The position numbers and the translations under genes were made by a program. 40,523 nucleotides of DNA from Oceanospirillaceae bacterium (lineage in GTDB: Bacteria > Pseudomonadota > Gammaproteobacteria > Pseudomonadales > Balneatricaceae), in contig JABSRA010000043.1 of the NCBI GenBank assembly GCA_013215445.1, forward strand, positions 1 through 40,523, in the 5' to 3' direction. Under the pieces are notes generated by a model that worked only from the letters and a program-made list of their open reading frames with translations, was not told the DNA's origin and made no database searches. Numbering within the stretch: position 1 is the first letter of the stretch; every line of letters starts with the position of its first letter. Below are positions 10,405 through 19,562 of the stretch, one piece after another.

Positions 10405-11308
10405 TATCGCCAACCGCAAAGATATAGTGCTAGTGGTAGATGACAGCCCCGATGCCTTAAGCTTCATTAATGATGTGTTAGAAGCTGCCAATATGGACGT
10501 ATTGGTGGCTCTAGATGGCAAGGCGGCACTCACCATCGCGCAACGCATCAAGCCCGACATCATTCTGATGGATGCGATGATGCCCAACATGGATGGTTTT
10601 AGCGCCTGTCGCGCCCTTAAAGCAGATGCTAGACTGGCGGCAGTACCGGTTATTTTTATGACGGGTCTAACTGACAGCGCAGATGTAGTGCGCGGTTTAG
10701 ATGCCGGTGGTGTCGATTATTTAACCAAGCCGATTAACCCGAGCGAGCTATTAGCTCGCATGAAAGTTCACACCGCCAACGCGAAACTCACCCATAGCGC
10801 ACATTCTGCACTCGACAGCACTGGCCAGCATTTAATCACGGTCTCCGATTGTGGACAAATACTCTGGGCGACCCCACAAGCTTATTTACTCTTGGCTAGG
10901 GCGAAAGCCGACGAACGCTGGCAAAGACAGTATTTGGCTCCCCAACTTGCTAGCTGGTTTGCTCATCATCCAAGAGTTGATGAGTGCCTGACACTACAAC
11001 AGCTGCCCTACTCGCTGTCTTTAAAATTGGTTAATGAACAGCAAGATAGCGATATATTACTGCGCTTGATCGACGGTGAGCGCCCCAGTGACACCCAACT
11101 ACTGCAAACTCAATTGAAGATTACCGCGCGTGAGTCAGAAGTTTTGTATTGGATTACCCAGGGGAAAACCAACCGAGAAATCGCCGTTATTTTACAGCTG
11201 AGTCCGCGGACTGTTAACAAGCACCTCGAACAAATTTTTCCCAAACTAGGCGTGGACAATAGAACTGCGGCCGCCACCATGGCGCTGCGGATACTGGTCA
11301 AAGAATAA
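10397..11308 (+). CDS. LuxR-type (NarL/FixJ) response regulator
   Basis: 303 residues. The N-terminal receiver has acidic residues D15/D16, acceptor D59 in LMDAMMPNMDG, T89 and K111 in YLTKP. A middle part of about 100 residues has no family I recognise. The C-terminal LuxR helix-turn-helix runs from ITARESEVLYWITQGKTNRE through LSPRTVNKHLEQIFPKLGV. It overlaps the preceding kinase by 8 bases, so the two are translationally coupled and almost certainly form a cognate pair in which the hybrid kinase controls this DNA-binding regulator. Target genes are unknown. The middle region, between receiver and HTH, is longer than in ordinary NarL proteins (about 210 residues in total) and might be a second sensory module. 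Confidence 0.92.
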   Translation: MNNIANRKDIVLVVDDSPDALSFINDVLEAANMDVLVALDGKAALTIAQRIKPDIILMDAMMPNMDGFSACRALKADARLAAVPVIFMTGLTDSADVVRGLDAGGVDYLTKPINPSELLARMKVHTANAKLTHSAHSALDSTGQHLITVSDCGQILWATPQAYLLLARAKADERWQRQYLAPQLASWFAHHPRVDECLTLQQLPYSLSLKLVNEQQDSDILLRLIDGERPSDTQLLQTQLKITARESEVLYWITQGKTNREIAVILQLSPRTVNKHLEQIFPKLGVDNRTAAATMALRILVKE

Positions 11309-11369
11309 CCTGACACTAAGCTATTTTTCTGTTTCCTAGTGAGTCTTCATCCAGACAGGGGATCGTGAC

Positions 11370-11510
11370 GAGGGCGAACCAATGGTGCGGGGTGACCGGT
11401 TTTAGCAGTGGCTATTTAGTCATTCTCAATCACCACAGCTGACCCTGTGCAGATCGCACCTGGGGACGAGCGCAGTCGACAGCTGTTTCTGGATGGGCGC
11501 TATCCAGCCA
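11370..11510 (+). pseudogene. Possible decayed fragment of an Xaa-Pro aminopeptidase N-terminal domain
   Basis: No open frame longer than about 40 codons exists here, but frameshifted pieces read like the creatinase/aminopeptidase P N-terminal domain: RDEGEP (compare the family's DE..GEYVP), then in another frame NQWCGVTGFSSGYLVI (compare WLTGFTGSAG..VV), then in a third LFLDGRY at 11483-11503 (compare LWTDGRY). The order and spacing match the family, but several frameshifts and stops intervene. It could be coincidence in a short sequence. Confidence 0.25.
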
Positions 11511-11517
11511 ATTTAAG

Positions 11518-11994
11518 TTACTCTTCCAACAGAGATTCTAGGGCGAAGCCACGAAAAGATTTATCGGTACTGAGCACAATATGACTACTTAAGTTGACCA
11601 TGCCCGGAATAATATCCAGTAACTGATTAACAATTTGGTTATAGCGAGTCATGTCTGCAGCGGCTACCCTGAGAAACATATCAAACCCGCCAGAGACGGT
11701 ATAACATTCAACTAACTCGGGGATTTCCTCAGCGCAGCGTAAAAAATTTTGAAACCCTTCGGTACTCTGATCTTGCAACTTAACCGTAATAATCGCCATC
11801 ACACTGCGACAGACACGGTCTAAATTAACCACTCCGATGTAGGGACCTATGACCCCCGCCTGCTCGAGTTTTTTAACCCGGTGTAAACAGGAGCTGGGGG
11901 ATAGATTCACTTTACTAGCCAGTTCTTGATTGGTGATGCGAGCATTACTCTGTAACAACGAAAGAATATTTCGATTTATTTTATCTAAACGCAC
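11518..11994 (-). CDS. Lrp/AsnC family transcriptional regulator
   Basis: 158 residues. An N-terminal winged helix-turn-helix (LDKINRNILSLLQSNARITN, ELASKVNLSPSSCLHRVKKL) is followed by the RAM effector-binding domain with the typical VSGGFDMFLRV and an N-Q-L-L-D-I-I-P-G segment. Lrp/AsnC proteins bind amino acids or related metabolites and act as DNA-wrapping octamers. The start is GTG at 11994 with AGGT about 7 bases upstream. It is divergent from astA across a 265-bp A+T-rich spacer, the usual position for a regulator of the neighbouring gene and of itself, so the effector is probably arginine or another amino acid (inference). Confidence 0.92.
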   Translation of the reverse strand: MRLDKINRNILSLLQSNARITNQELASKVNLSPSSCLHRVKKLEQAGVIGPYIGVVNLDRVCRSVMAIITVKLQDQSTEGFQNFLRCAEEIPELVECYTVSGGFDMFLRVAAADMTRYNQIVNQLLDIIPGMVNLSSHIVLSTDKSFRGFALESLLEE

Positions 11995-12259
11995 AATTCG
12001 TACCTAAACTACAAAATTAGTAATAATATAAAAGTGTAATATAAATATTTTTTCTGTCAAGTACTGTATTTAAAGGATTAATTTAAAGATTTTAAAACTT
12101 CATAGCAATAGACCAAGAGCAACCAAAACAGAATTATATTTTGTATACTGCTGATTAATACCATTTAATTCCCTTATTCTGCCTATTTCGACAGCTCATT
12201 TTGCCCATTATTGGCTAAAATATACTGATAATAATTTATCTAAGCCCCTCGGAGCACTT

Positions 12260-13321
12260 ATGCTATATATTCGCCCAAGTAAAATAAGCGACCTTGACGC
12301 TCTGCTGACGCTCTCTGCACAAGTTGGTGATGGTATGACCTCAATGCCAACTTGCCGGCACAGTTGGCTAGACAAGTTACACTCGTCAGCGCAGGCTTTT
12401 AGTCAGAGCCCAAGCAACACTAAAAACTGTTATTTTATGGTGCTAGAAGACAGTGCTAACCAGCGTATTGTCGGTACTACTGCTATTTATACAGGCCTGG
12501 GTTTAGAGCAACCTTTTTACTCTTATCAGCGCCAGCGTATTACCCGAAAAAGTAACAGTTTAAAAACAGTCCAGCAAAGTGAAACACTGAGTATAGTCGA
12601 ACACTTTAAAGGGGCAACGGAAGTTGGATCACTGTTTTTATTACCTCAATATCGCCAACCTGGTGTGGGTCAAATGCTGGCGCGCGCCCGTTATTTACTG
12701 ATGGCTGATGCCAAATCACGATTTTCCAATCAGGTGATGGCCGAGTTGCGTGGCGTGATTGACGACACCAATAAATCACCTCTGTGGGAGGCGTTAGGTA
12801 GCAAGTTTTTCGATCTGGACTTTCAACAGGCCGTCAACGTCATGGCGACTCAAGGCCCAGCTTTCATCACAGAACTGATGCCCAAGCATCCCATTTATGT
12901 TGAATTGTTGTCAAAGTCCGCCAAAAACAGTTTGAGTGTACCGAACAACAGCTCGGCACCTGCATTACGCATGCTAGAAAAAGAAGGGTTTAAGCATCAT
13001 GGCATTATTGATCTATTCGATGGTGGTCCCTCAGTTGAGGCAACACTGAGCGATATCAAAACGATTAGGGCCAGTAAACACACGGACTTTGCTCACATAA
13101 ACCAACTAGGTGCTAACGATGTGGAATTTTATATCTCAAATGCCAGCTTGGAGAATTTTAGACTGATAAAAGCTCAGGCTAGAGTGAGCGATTCAGGCAC
13201 ACTGCTCTTGGATAATAAAAGTATCCAGCTATTAAACCTAAACACCGCCACTAATGCGGTGCGTTATGTTGCAGTGATGAAATCAGCACAGCAGGCAAAG
13301 ATCAAGTCACACGCCGCTTAA
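12260..13321 (+). CDS. astA: Arginine N-succinyltransferase
   Basis: Catalyses the first step of the arginine succinyltransferase (AST) pathway, transferring succinyl from succinyl-CoA to arginine. The protein (353 residues, close to E. coli 344) carries the AstA landmarks IRPSKISDLDALLTLSAQVG, EVGSLFLLPQYR, MAELRGVIDD, FITELMPKHPIYVELLS, RMLEKEGF and IDLFDGGPSVEA. ATG at 12260 follows CGGAG at 5-6 bases. The other ast genes (C, D, B, E) are not adjacent: upstream is a divergent Lrp-type regulator and downstream is convergent kdsB. In Pseudomonas two AstA-like subunits (AruF, AruG) act together; no second copy is seen here. The C-terminal third, after DFAHINQLGAN, is less conserved. Confidence 0.93.
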   Translation: MLYIRPSKISDLDALLTLSAQVGDGMTSMPTCRHSWLDKLHSSAQAFSQSPSNTKNCYFMVLEDSANQRIVGTTAIYTGLGLEQPFYSYQRQRITRKSNSLKTVQQSETLSIVEHFKGATEVGSLFLLPQYRQPGVGQMLARARYLLMADAKSRFSNQVMAELRGVIDDTNKSPLWEALGSKFFDLDFQQAVNVMATQGPAFITELMPKHPIYVELLSKSAKNSLSVPNNSSAPALRMLEKEGFKHHGIIDLFDGGPSVEATLSDIKTIRASKHTDFAHINQLGANDVEFYISNASLENFRLIKAQARVSDSGTLLLDNKSIQLLNLNTATNAVRYVAVMKSAQQAKIKSHAA

Positions 13322-13336
13322 ACAGAGCAACTGACC

Positions 13337-13361
13337 AGGGACTGTAGATTACTACAGCCCT
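13337..13361. terminator. Hairpin between convergent astA and kdsB
   Basis: AGGG-A-CTGTAG (13337-13347), loop ATTA, CTACAGCCCT (13352-13361) pair with one bulged A. It sits between the astA stop (13321) and the kdsB stop (13389). T-tracts on both sides are poor, so it may be a weak bidirectional terminator. Confidence 0.5.
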
Positions 13362-13388
13362 TGATCTTACACGCAGCTTTGCTAGTTT

Positions 13389-14156
13389 CTAGTGCAAAGA
13401 CCCTAGGTGCTTCAATAGACGCTGCAAATCCTCGGGAGTATCTATCCCCGGTGGTGGAGTTTCTAACGCCTGTGCGACATGAATTCGCTCTCCGTACCAC
13501 ATCGCCCGCAACTGCTCTAAACACTCCGTTTCTTCTAGTGCGGTGGGTGCCCACTGCACATATTTATTCAATAGTGCCACCTTATAAGCATAAATACCGA
13601 TGTGTCGCTGCCAGACAAAACTACTCGGCATTTGACTGGGCTGAGGCTGATTAAAGGCATCTCTAGGCCAGGGGATGGGGGCGCGACTAAAGTACAGCGC
13701 CATACCATTGACATCCGCTAAGACTTTCACACTGTTGGGGTTTAAAAGTATTTCTAATTGATCAATAGGCTCGCATAGCGTGGCTATACTCGCACCGGAC
13801 TGAGCGGCGAGATTTTGTGCCACTTGATTGATAATAGACGGTGGGATTAACGGCTCATCGCCCTGCACATTAACTACTAGTGCATCTTCAGCTAACCCTA
13901 ACTGTGTGGTAACTTCTTGTAATCTGTCGGTACCCGATGGATGATCTGCTCTGGTCATACAGACCTTAGCACCAAAACCTCTCGCCACTTTTTCAATACG
14001 CTCATCATCCGTGGCAATCACCACTTGACTAGCATTGGACTGCATGGATCGCTCGTATACATGCTGAATCATCGATTTACCGGCAATATCCGCCAAAGGT
14101 TTACCGGGAAATCGAGTAGAGGCATAACGCGCCGGAATAACCACTGTAAAATCCAT
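13389..14156 (-). CDS. kdsB: CMP-KDO synthetase (3-deoxy-manno-octulosonate cytidylyltransferase)
   Basis: Activates KDO with CTP to CMP-KDO for lipopolysaccharide inner-core synthesis (cytoplasm). The 255-residue protein begins [20 protein letters not shown], the nucleotide-binding signature of this family, and has [49 protein letters not shown] and [14 protein letters not shown], all in the expected order. It is the last gene of the comEC-exbB-exbD-lpxK-ycaR-kdsB operon; the ycaR stop lies 2 bases upstream of its ATG. LpxK and KdsB in one operon couple lipid A phosphorylation to KDO activation. Confidence 0.97.
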   Translation of the reverse strand: MDFTVVIPARYASTRFPGKPLADIAGKSMIQHVYERSMQSNASQVVIATDDERIEKVARGFGAKVCMTRADHPSGTDRLQEVTTQLGLAEDALVVNVQGDEPLIPPSIINQVAQNLAAQSGASIATLCEPIDQLEILLNPNSVKVLADVNGMALYFSRAPIPWPRDAFNQPQPSQMPSSFVWQRHIGIYAYKVALLNKYVQWAPTALEETECLEQLRAMWYGERIHVAQALETPPPGIDTPEDLQRLLKHLGSLH

Positions 14157-14158
14157 GG

Positions 14159-14344
14159 CTATTTTAGCCTTTCATCGGTGGTTAAAGTACGAGCTTCTGA
14201 CTCTAACATAACCGGTATACCATCCTTTACTGGATAAGCTAAACCACTCGTTCTGCAAATTAATTCACTCTTTTCACTATCCCATTCAACCGGTGCTTTG
14301 GACACCGGACAAACCAGAATATCAAGTAACTTTTTGTCCATCAT
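14159..14344 (-). CDS. ycaR: Trm112/YcaR-like small protein
   Basis: 61 residues, with the family features [39 protein letters not shown] and a short acidic tail. Trm112-type proteins are small, zinc-ribbon-like, and in bacteria of uncertain role (a methyltransferase partner in some cases). The second cysteine of the usual CPxC is absent here, as in many YcaR proteins. Its start overlaps the lpxK stop by 4 bases (ATGA), and kdsB follows after 2 bases, so it is firmly part of the lpxK-kdsB operon. Confidence 0.93.
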   Translation of the reverse strand: MMDKKLLDILVCPVSKAPVEWDSEKSELICRTSGLAYPVKDGIPVMLESEARTLTTDERLK

Positions 14345-15360
14345 TGCTCTCTCTTGTTAATGCTCTTTGGTATTCGCCTAATAGCTGCTACCAGTTTGTC
14401 AATAAACGTGCGATCTAACGTTGCCGCTATTTTAAGATAATAACTGTTCCCAGGGGCAATATTTTTGCACTTTACCGCATCTTTCTCTGTCATGCAGAAG
14501 ATTGCTCCGGCTGTTTTACTGATCTGCTCAAAATCACTGGCAGTGTATTGATGGTGATCGGCAAAGCTATGCTTAAGCGCAACGATACCCAGTGCCGCGA
14601 GTGTGCTATAAAAGCGTTGCGGATTACCTATCCCAGCAATCGCATGAACTTCAGCGCCCTGTATAATCCCTGAGAAGTCCTTTAAATCAATCTGCTGATC
14701 ATCACTCACTCTATGCCAACTCACCGCTTCAATCTGCATATTGGTCTGATGGGGATATTTTAGCTGACTTTCACCATTAACCATCACAAAATCGACTTGT
14801 TGCAGACGCTGCGGGGCTTCGCGCAGCGGACCTACGGGAAGGCAGTGGCCATTGCCCAACCCCCGACTGCCATCAATCACTACAATTTCAATATCCCGCC
14901 CCAGTGCATAGTGTTGTAGACCATCATCACTGATGATTAAGTCGCACTCATTGTTGGCCAGTAAATATTGACAGGCACGCACTCGATTGGGGTCAATCAC
15001 CAAATTAACCCCCGTGCGCCTGACGATCATCAGTGGCTCATCCGGGCTTTGGGTTGAGTTATCTGTTGCGCGCACCTGATAGGGGAACTGTTTTCTTTTC
15101 GCCCCATAACCACGACTGACCACACCTACCTGATAACCCTGTTGCTGCAAACTCTCAATTAAGGCGATGGTCAAAGGGCTCTTACCGGTGCCACCTATGC
15201 TAATATTACCGACGATAATCACCGGACAAGGCGCCTGCCACTGACGTTTAATCTGTCTAGCTCTACGACGCGTAGCCAAATGACAAAACAGCCATTCAAG
15301 CGGCCATAACAGTATATTCCAACTGAGTGTTGAGCGGTACCAGGTATCGGTTAAACGCAT
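14341..15360 (-). CDS. lpxK: Tetraacyldisaccharide 4'-kinase
   Basis: Phosphorylates the 4' position of the lipid A disaccharide at the inner membrane, the sixth step of the Raetz pathway. 339 residues. An N-terminal amphipathic/membrane-associated helix ([16 protein letters not shown]) is followed by the Walker A loop [12 protein letters not shown] (51-62), [19 protein letters not shown], the catalytic-site motif [14 protein letters not shown], and [12 protein letters not shown] with MTEKDAVKC near the end, as expected for LpxK. One base separates it from the exbD stop. Confidence 0.97.
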   Translation of the reverse strand: MRLTDTWYRSTLSWNILLWPLEWLFCHLATRRRARQIKRQWQAPCPVIIVGNISIGGTGKSPLTIALIESLQQQGYQVGVVSRGYGAKRKQFPYQVRATDNSTQSPDEPLMIVRRTGVNLVIDPNRVRACQYLLANNECDLIISDDGLQHYALGRDIEIVVIDGSRGLGNGHCLPVGPLREAPQRLQQVDFVMVNGESQLKYPHQTNMQIEAVSWHRVSDDQQIDLKDFSGIIQGAEVHAIAGIGNPQRFYSTLAALGIVALKHSFADHHQYTASDFEQISKTAGAIFCMTEKDAVKCKNIAPGNSYYLKIAATLDRTFIDKLVAAIRRIPKSINKREQ

Positions 15361-15361
15361 C

Positions 15362-15796
15362 CTAGGGCTTTCCTGTCTGCAAAGTCGCTATGCTCAGTTT
15401 ATAAAAGCCCAACTGCCCAGCCACATCCATAGCACTCACCACAAACTGATGAGCGGTGCCGGCATCGGCGCTGATGGTTAAATGTGCATCTGCTGCAGAC
15501 AACTGGTGTTTACTCAGCCAAGCTTGCATCGCCGCTTTAATATTATCCAAGCCACTATATTCAAGCACCTTGCCATCGATGCTATAGAGACCCGCTGCGT
15601 CTATCACCAATTGCAATTGATTGCCCACAGACTCACTTGACGCACTTAATTGCGCTTTAGGCAGCTGCAATTGCAAATGTGAATCTTTGGTGAAAGTAGT
15701 CGATACCATGAAAAATATCAACAGTAAGAACACCACGTCGATGAGGGGTGTCATATTGACATCAATATCTTGGCGAACCCGGCGCTTAAATTTCAC
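15362..15796 (-). CDS. exbD: ExbD/TolR-type proton-channel accessory protein
   Basis: 144 residues with one N-terminal membrane helix, MTPLIDVVFLLLIFFMVSTT, carrying the essential aspartate in PLIDVVF, and a periplasmic domain with IDAAGLYSIDGK and LTISADAGTAHQFVVSAMDV. ExbB/ExbD pairs use the proton-motive force to energise outer-membrane processes. It starts 15 bases after the exbB stop and is followed by lpxK after one base. Operons of this kind, without tonB, are common upstream of lpxK in Pseudomonas-like bacteria; the client is not known. Confidence 0.93.
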   Translation of the reverse strand: MKFKRRVRQDIDVNMTPLIDVVFLLLIFFMVSTTFTKDSHLQLQLPKAQLSASSESVGNQLQLVIDAAGLYSIDGKVLEYSGLDNIKAAMQAWLSKHQLSAADAHLTISADAGTAHQFVVSAMDVAGQLGFYKLSIATLQTGKP

Positions 15797-15811
15797 TGCT
15801 TTTCTCCGGGA

Positions 15812-16426
15812 CTACTGCGCATTTTCATTACTGTGCATGCTATCGACTAATTTAACCGCTTCCTGCTCCATTTCTAGTACCAGAGAATCCACTTTTCGAT
15901 GAAAATAACGGTGAAAGATCAACGTGGGAATCGCCACAAACATGCCGGCGGCAGTCGTGATTAACGCCTCGGAAATACCACCGGCCAACACTGCGGTATT
16001 GCCGCTGCCCTCGAGCATAATGGCACTAAAAACTTTGATCATGCCAATCACTGTTCCCAATAAACCCAGTAGCGGACTAATAGCAGCAATGGTGCCAAGC
16101 GCTGTTAAATTGCGCTCTAATTCGTGAACCACCCGATCCGCGGCCTCCTGTATCGCTTCCTGCATGCGCCCGCGCGATAGTGAAGCACTTTCTAAACCAG
16201 CGATAATAATAGTCCCTAGTGGGCTTTCACTGGCAATGTCTTGTCTGCGTTGATCACTCATTTGATCACTCTTAATCCACAGCCAAATACTCGACATTAA
16301 ATCTTCAGGGGTCACATTTTTGCGCCTTAAACTCACCGCCCTCTCCAGACTAATCGCCAGCGATAAAACCGAGCACATTAGGATTGGAATCATCAACCAA
16401 CCACCCGAGAACAAAATTTCTAACAC
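15812..16426 (-). CDS. exbB: ExbB/TolQ/MotA-type proton channel protein
   Basis: 204 residues with the MotA/TolQ/ExbB layout: an N-terminal helix (LFSGGWLMIPILMCSVLSLA), a cytoplasmic segment with ERAVSLRRKNV, then two C-terminal helices, AISPLLGLLGTVIGMIKVF and GISEALITTAAGMFVAIPTL, the signature of the family. It forms the inner-membrane channel with the ExbD protein encoded next. The start is GTG at 16426 with AGGAG 7 bases upstream. A 112-bp spacer separates it from comEC. Confidence 0.94.
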   Translation of the reverse strand: MLEILFSGGWLMIPILMCSVLSLAISLERAVSLRRKNVTPEDLMSSIWLWIKSDQMSDQRRQDIASESPLGTIIIAGLESASLSRGRMQEAIQEAADRVVHELERNLTALGTIAAISPLLGLLGTVIGMIKVFSAIMLEGSGNTAVLAGGISEALITTAAGMFVAIPTLIFHRYFHRKVDSLVLEMEQEAVKLVDSMHSNENAQ

Positions 16427-16538
16427 AGAGCCACTCCTAAGTCTTACAAGTTATTGTCAAAGATAGCGCTAGTATACAATCTTCTAGGTTTATAGCTTCT
16501 ATATATCGCTGTTTTATAGACAGTTTAACTGATGGAAA

Positions 16539-18827
16539 TCACCACCAATAGCGCCTATATAGTTGTCGATGACCCATTATTTGGCAACCTTCAGCACTCG
16601 CTGTCAACTCGATACTGCCGAGTTGATCGGTTCGATAAACACGACTATTAGCAGCGGCCAATCGGGCCAATACCTGGTCATGAGGATGATTGTATCGATT
16701 GCGATAACCACTGCTGATCAAAGCGCTAGAAAACTGCCCACGCGCCAAAAACTGGCTAGAGCTTGAAGTATTGCTACCATGGTGGCCGACGACTAATATT
16801 TGCTGATTAGCATTGAGTGTTGACGCTAGCAAATTTCGCTCTAATTTATACTCCGCATCCGCCATGATCAATACTTTACAGGCCGCGGTACCTAATTCCA
16901 GTACACAAGATTGATTATTGGACTTGGTAAACGAGCCCCGCGGCGGCTGACGATATTGAAACGATACCCCATCCCAATTCCAACGCTTACCACTTCGACA
17001 GAGGCCCGCCGTCTTAGCATCGTCGGGCATACCCAATTCCAACCGATCAATCTGCAGATCCTCGCGGGCATCCTGTAAACCACCACGGTGATCATTGTCC
17101 CCATGACTAATCACCAGCACATCTAAATGGTCAATAGCTTGGGTATCCAGTAGCGGTCTGATCACACTGTCGTAGTAACTAAAGCCACTGGGAAATGAAG
17201 CCCCGGTATCGAACAACAAATTGTGGGATCGGGTTTGCACTAACACTGCCAACCCCTGCCCCACATCAATTAGGGTCAGTTTGAATTGTACCTGCTCTGG
17301 TAATTTTGGCGTCTGCGGATAAAATAGTAAAATCCATGAGACTCCACAGATAGCCTTGATTCTATTCGGCAAGGGAAGTAATAAAAACAGGCAACTAGAG
17401 GCGATAAGTACGATGATAGGCGTGGAAACCCACACCATTTGGATCACTAAAAAATGGCTATACTGCGCAATATATTGCTGGGCTAACCAGAAATAGTCGA
17501 GCGCAGCCCCAATTAATTGCAATGGCCAGTGCCAGTCCAATAGCGTGAACAACACAGCGGGAAGTAAGGCGAATAACAACAGTGAGATAAAGCCGATCGC
17601 AACAATATTGATCAGCGGTGAAAGCCATGATACTTGGCCAAAAAATAACAGTAATAACGGCATCAGCGCCAGCCACACCCACCACTGACTCTTAACAATA
17701 ACCGAGCGAAGCCCTGTATTTGAGCGAAATCCCTGCAAGCTGATTAAGCTGGCCACCGCCAGAAAAGACAACCATAATCCCGGCTGTAAAACACTCAACG
17801 GCTGCCAGCTGATGATTAGTAGCAGCGCCCACCACCAGCGCTGCCAAAGGTTTGGCCTAATACTTAACCACTGACCGGCGATCAGCACCAAGGCCATTAG
17901 CCAGGCGCGTTGTGTCGACAAACTAGCTCCCGCTAAGAGCAGATAGGAAAAACTAAGTAACAGCGCACCCACCGCGGGAAAATAGCGTAAATTAGCCATC
18001 ACTCCCAACAACTGAAGACACGCGCGCAAGACAAAGAACAACCACCAACCAATAGCGACCACAATCCCAATATGCAGCCCACTGACCACCAATAAATGCA
18101 CGGTACCCGTAATACGCAGCTGCTGCCATTGACTATTGCTAATCGCAGATTTATCACCGAGCATTAACGCTTGAAAACTAGCCTTGGCAGCCCGGCTTAT
18201 ATTCAGAGATATAATCCACTGGCGGATATTTTGGCGCACGGCCGATAACGTTGAATAAGTTGGGCTTATGTCGATAATCTCGCGCACATAACCGCTGCCA
18301 TCTACCCCGCGATTTATCGCCCAGAGTTTGCGATCAAAGGCTCCACGACTATATTGAGGCCGGAGCATTTTAAGTCTCACCGCCAACAGCAATTTATCAC
18401 CTGCCATCACTTTGTATTCTGATCGATAAAGACTTAGTAATAGTGTAGAGAGGCGCAGCTGTTGGTTATTACAGTGGCCCTCGAGCAAATCAAACTCAAA
18501 GCGCGCATAGTTATCTTGGATGTATGGCAAGCCAACCACCACTCCACTGACCGAACAATCTCTGGAATAACGCTGATCATTATAGAGTTTTGACAGTAAA
18601 TAATGCCCGTGTAACGAGGCCAAACAAAACGACAGAGAAAAAACACAAATAACTCGCCAGCTGCGAATTTTCCGTTTATTCAGTTGATTAGCGATAATCT
18701 TTAATAAAACCCACAATATTAGCAGCGAGCATATAGCCATAATTTGCAAGGCTAGAACGCTGTAAAGCACCGGCAAAAAAGCCACCAGCACCACTCCCGC
18801 TAAATAGCTGATGGCATATACAGGCAT
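16539..18827 (-). CDS. comEC: DNA-uptake channel protein ComEC/Rec2
   Basis: Inner-membrane channel thought to pass single-stranded DNA into the cytoplasm during natural transformation. The 762-residue protein shows the full three-part architecture: an N-terminal DUF4131 region (several helices, then ..RGAFDRKLWAINRGVDG), the polytopic Competence domain (LRITGTVHLLVVSGLHIGIV, ASLSTQRAWLMALVLI), and a C-terminal metallo-beta-lactamase-like domain with LTLIDVGQGLAVLVQT, VISHGDNDHRGG (about 570) and VGHHGSNTSSSSQF (about 680). All likely metal ligands of the nuclease-like domain are present. It is first in the comEC-exbBD-lpxK operon and divergent from the DUF2062 gene, a neighbourhood conserved in pseudomonads. 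Confidence 0.96.
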   Translation of the reverse strand: MPVYAISYLAGVVLVAFLPVLYSVLALQIMAICSLLILWVLLKIIANQLNKRKIRSWRVICVFSLSFCLASLHGHYLLSKLYNDQRYSRDCSVSGVVVGLPYIQDNYARFEFDLLEGHCNNQQLRLSTLLLSLYRSEYKVMAGDKLLLAVRLKMLRPQYSRGAFDRKLWAINRGVDGSGYVREIIDISPTYSTLSAVRQNIRQWIISLNISRAAKASFQALMLGDKSAISNSQWQQLRITGTVHLLVVSGLHIGIVVAIGWWLFFVLRACLQLLGVMANLRYFPAVGALLLSFSYLLLAGASLSTQRAWLMALVLIAGQWLSIRPNLWQRWWWALLLIISWQPLSVLQPGLWLSFLAVASLISLQGFRSNTGLRSVIVKSQWWVWLALMPLLLLFFGQVSWLSPLINIVAIGFISLLLFALLPAVLFTLLDWHWPLQLIGAALDYFWLAQQYIAQYSHFLVIQMVWVSTPIIVLIASSCLFLLLPLPNRIKAICGVSWILLFYPQTPKLPEQVQFKLTLIDVGQGLAVLVQTRSHNLLFDTGASFPSGFSYYDSVIRPLLDTQAIDHLDVLVISHGDNDHRGGLQDAREDLQIDRLELGMPDDAKTAGLCRSGKRWNWDGVSFQYRQPPRGSFTKSNNQSCVLELGTAACKVLIMADAEYKLERNLLASTLNANQQILVVGHHGSNTSSSSQFLARGQFSSALISSGYRNRYNHPHDQVLARLAAANSRVYRTDQLGSIELTASAEGCQIMGHRQLYRRYWW

Positions 18828-19000
18828 CCGACCACCCCTCTCTGCCTAAGCGCTATTTCAAATAAAATAAGCTTAGCGCACAATCAGTTAAGTACACCTA
18901 TAGCCGCTATTTATTATCTTGAAAAGCATACATATATAGCTGGCTATAAGCTAATTCATGTGCATAATATAAGACACTAGTATTATTAAGTTCAGCATCG

Positions 19001-19525
19001 ATGCCACGAAAACTATTCAAAAAATATCTGCCAAATGAGCAAAGCTTAAGAGAGAAACCCTCACTTAAATGGATTGCCAAATATATACAGCACCCCTCTC
19101 TTTGGCACCTCAATAGAAGATCAGTCTCCAGGGCTTTCTTGGTGGGAATTTTTTGTGCCTTTTTACCCATCCCAATGCAGATGTTGCTAGCGGCCTTGCT
19201 GGCTATTTTTCTTCGCGCTAACATGGTGATCTCAATCAGCTTAGTCTGGTTAACCAACCCTATCACCATGCCGCCCATTTTCTATTTCACCTACAATGTA
19301 GGCACCTACTTACTCGGCTCTGTGCCACTTGATGATAACATAGCCTTTACCGTAGAATATGTGACAGCACAGCTGGCCTCAATCTGGTGGCCGCTAATCA
19401 TCGGCTCACTATTTTGTGCAACAGTCTTCGCTGCGCTCTCTTACCTGGCTATTAATGTTTTTTGGATATGGCACGTGAGAAGTAACTGGCGAAAGCGCCA
19501 CCGCTACAAAAATAATAGGAAATAA
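19001..19525 (+). CDS. DUF2062 membrane protein
   Basis: 174 residues matching the DUF2062 family: a basic N-terminus, SVSRAFLVGIFCAFLPIPMQ, LLAALLAIFLRANMVISISL, WLTNPITMPPIFYFTYNVG, and a final membrane helix (LIIGSLFCATVFAALSYL) followed by a basic tail. The motif FLP.P.Q and the TNP-T-P-P box are the family hallmark. The function is not established. It sits between comEC (divergent) and lolD (convergent), as in Pseudomonas. ATG at 19001 has no strong ribosome-binding site. Confidence 0.88.
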   Translation: MPRKLFKKYLPNEQSLREKPSLKWIAKYIQHPSLWHLNRRSVSRAFLVGIFCAFLPIPMQMLLAALLAIFLRANMVISISLVWLTNPITMPPIFYFTYNVGTYLLGSVPLDDNIAFTVEYVTAQLASIWWPLIIGSLFCATVFAALSYLAINVFWIWHVRSNWRKRHRYKNNRK

Positions 19526-19562
19526 TTAGACAGCGCTAATCTGAGAGGATAAAAAAGGCTAA

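Noticed and set aside
18907..19278. 123-codon frame opposite the DUF2062 gene
   Set aside because: DUF2062 on the other strand matches its family along the full length; this frame is its shadow.
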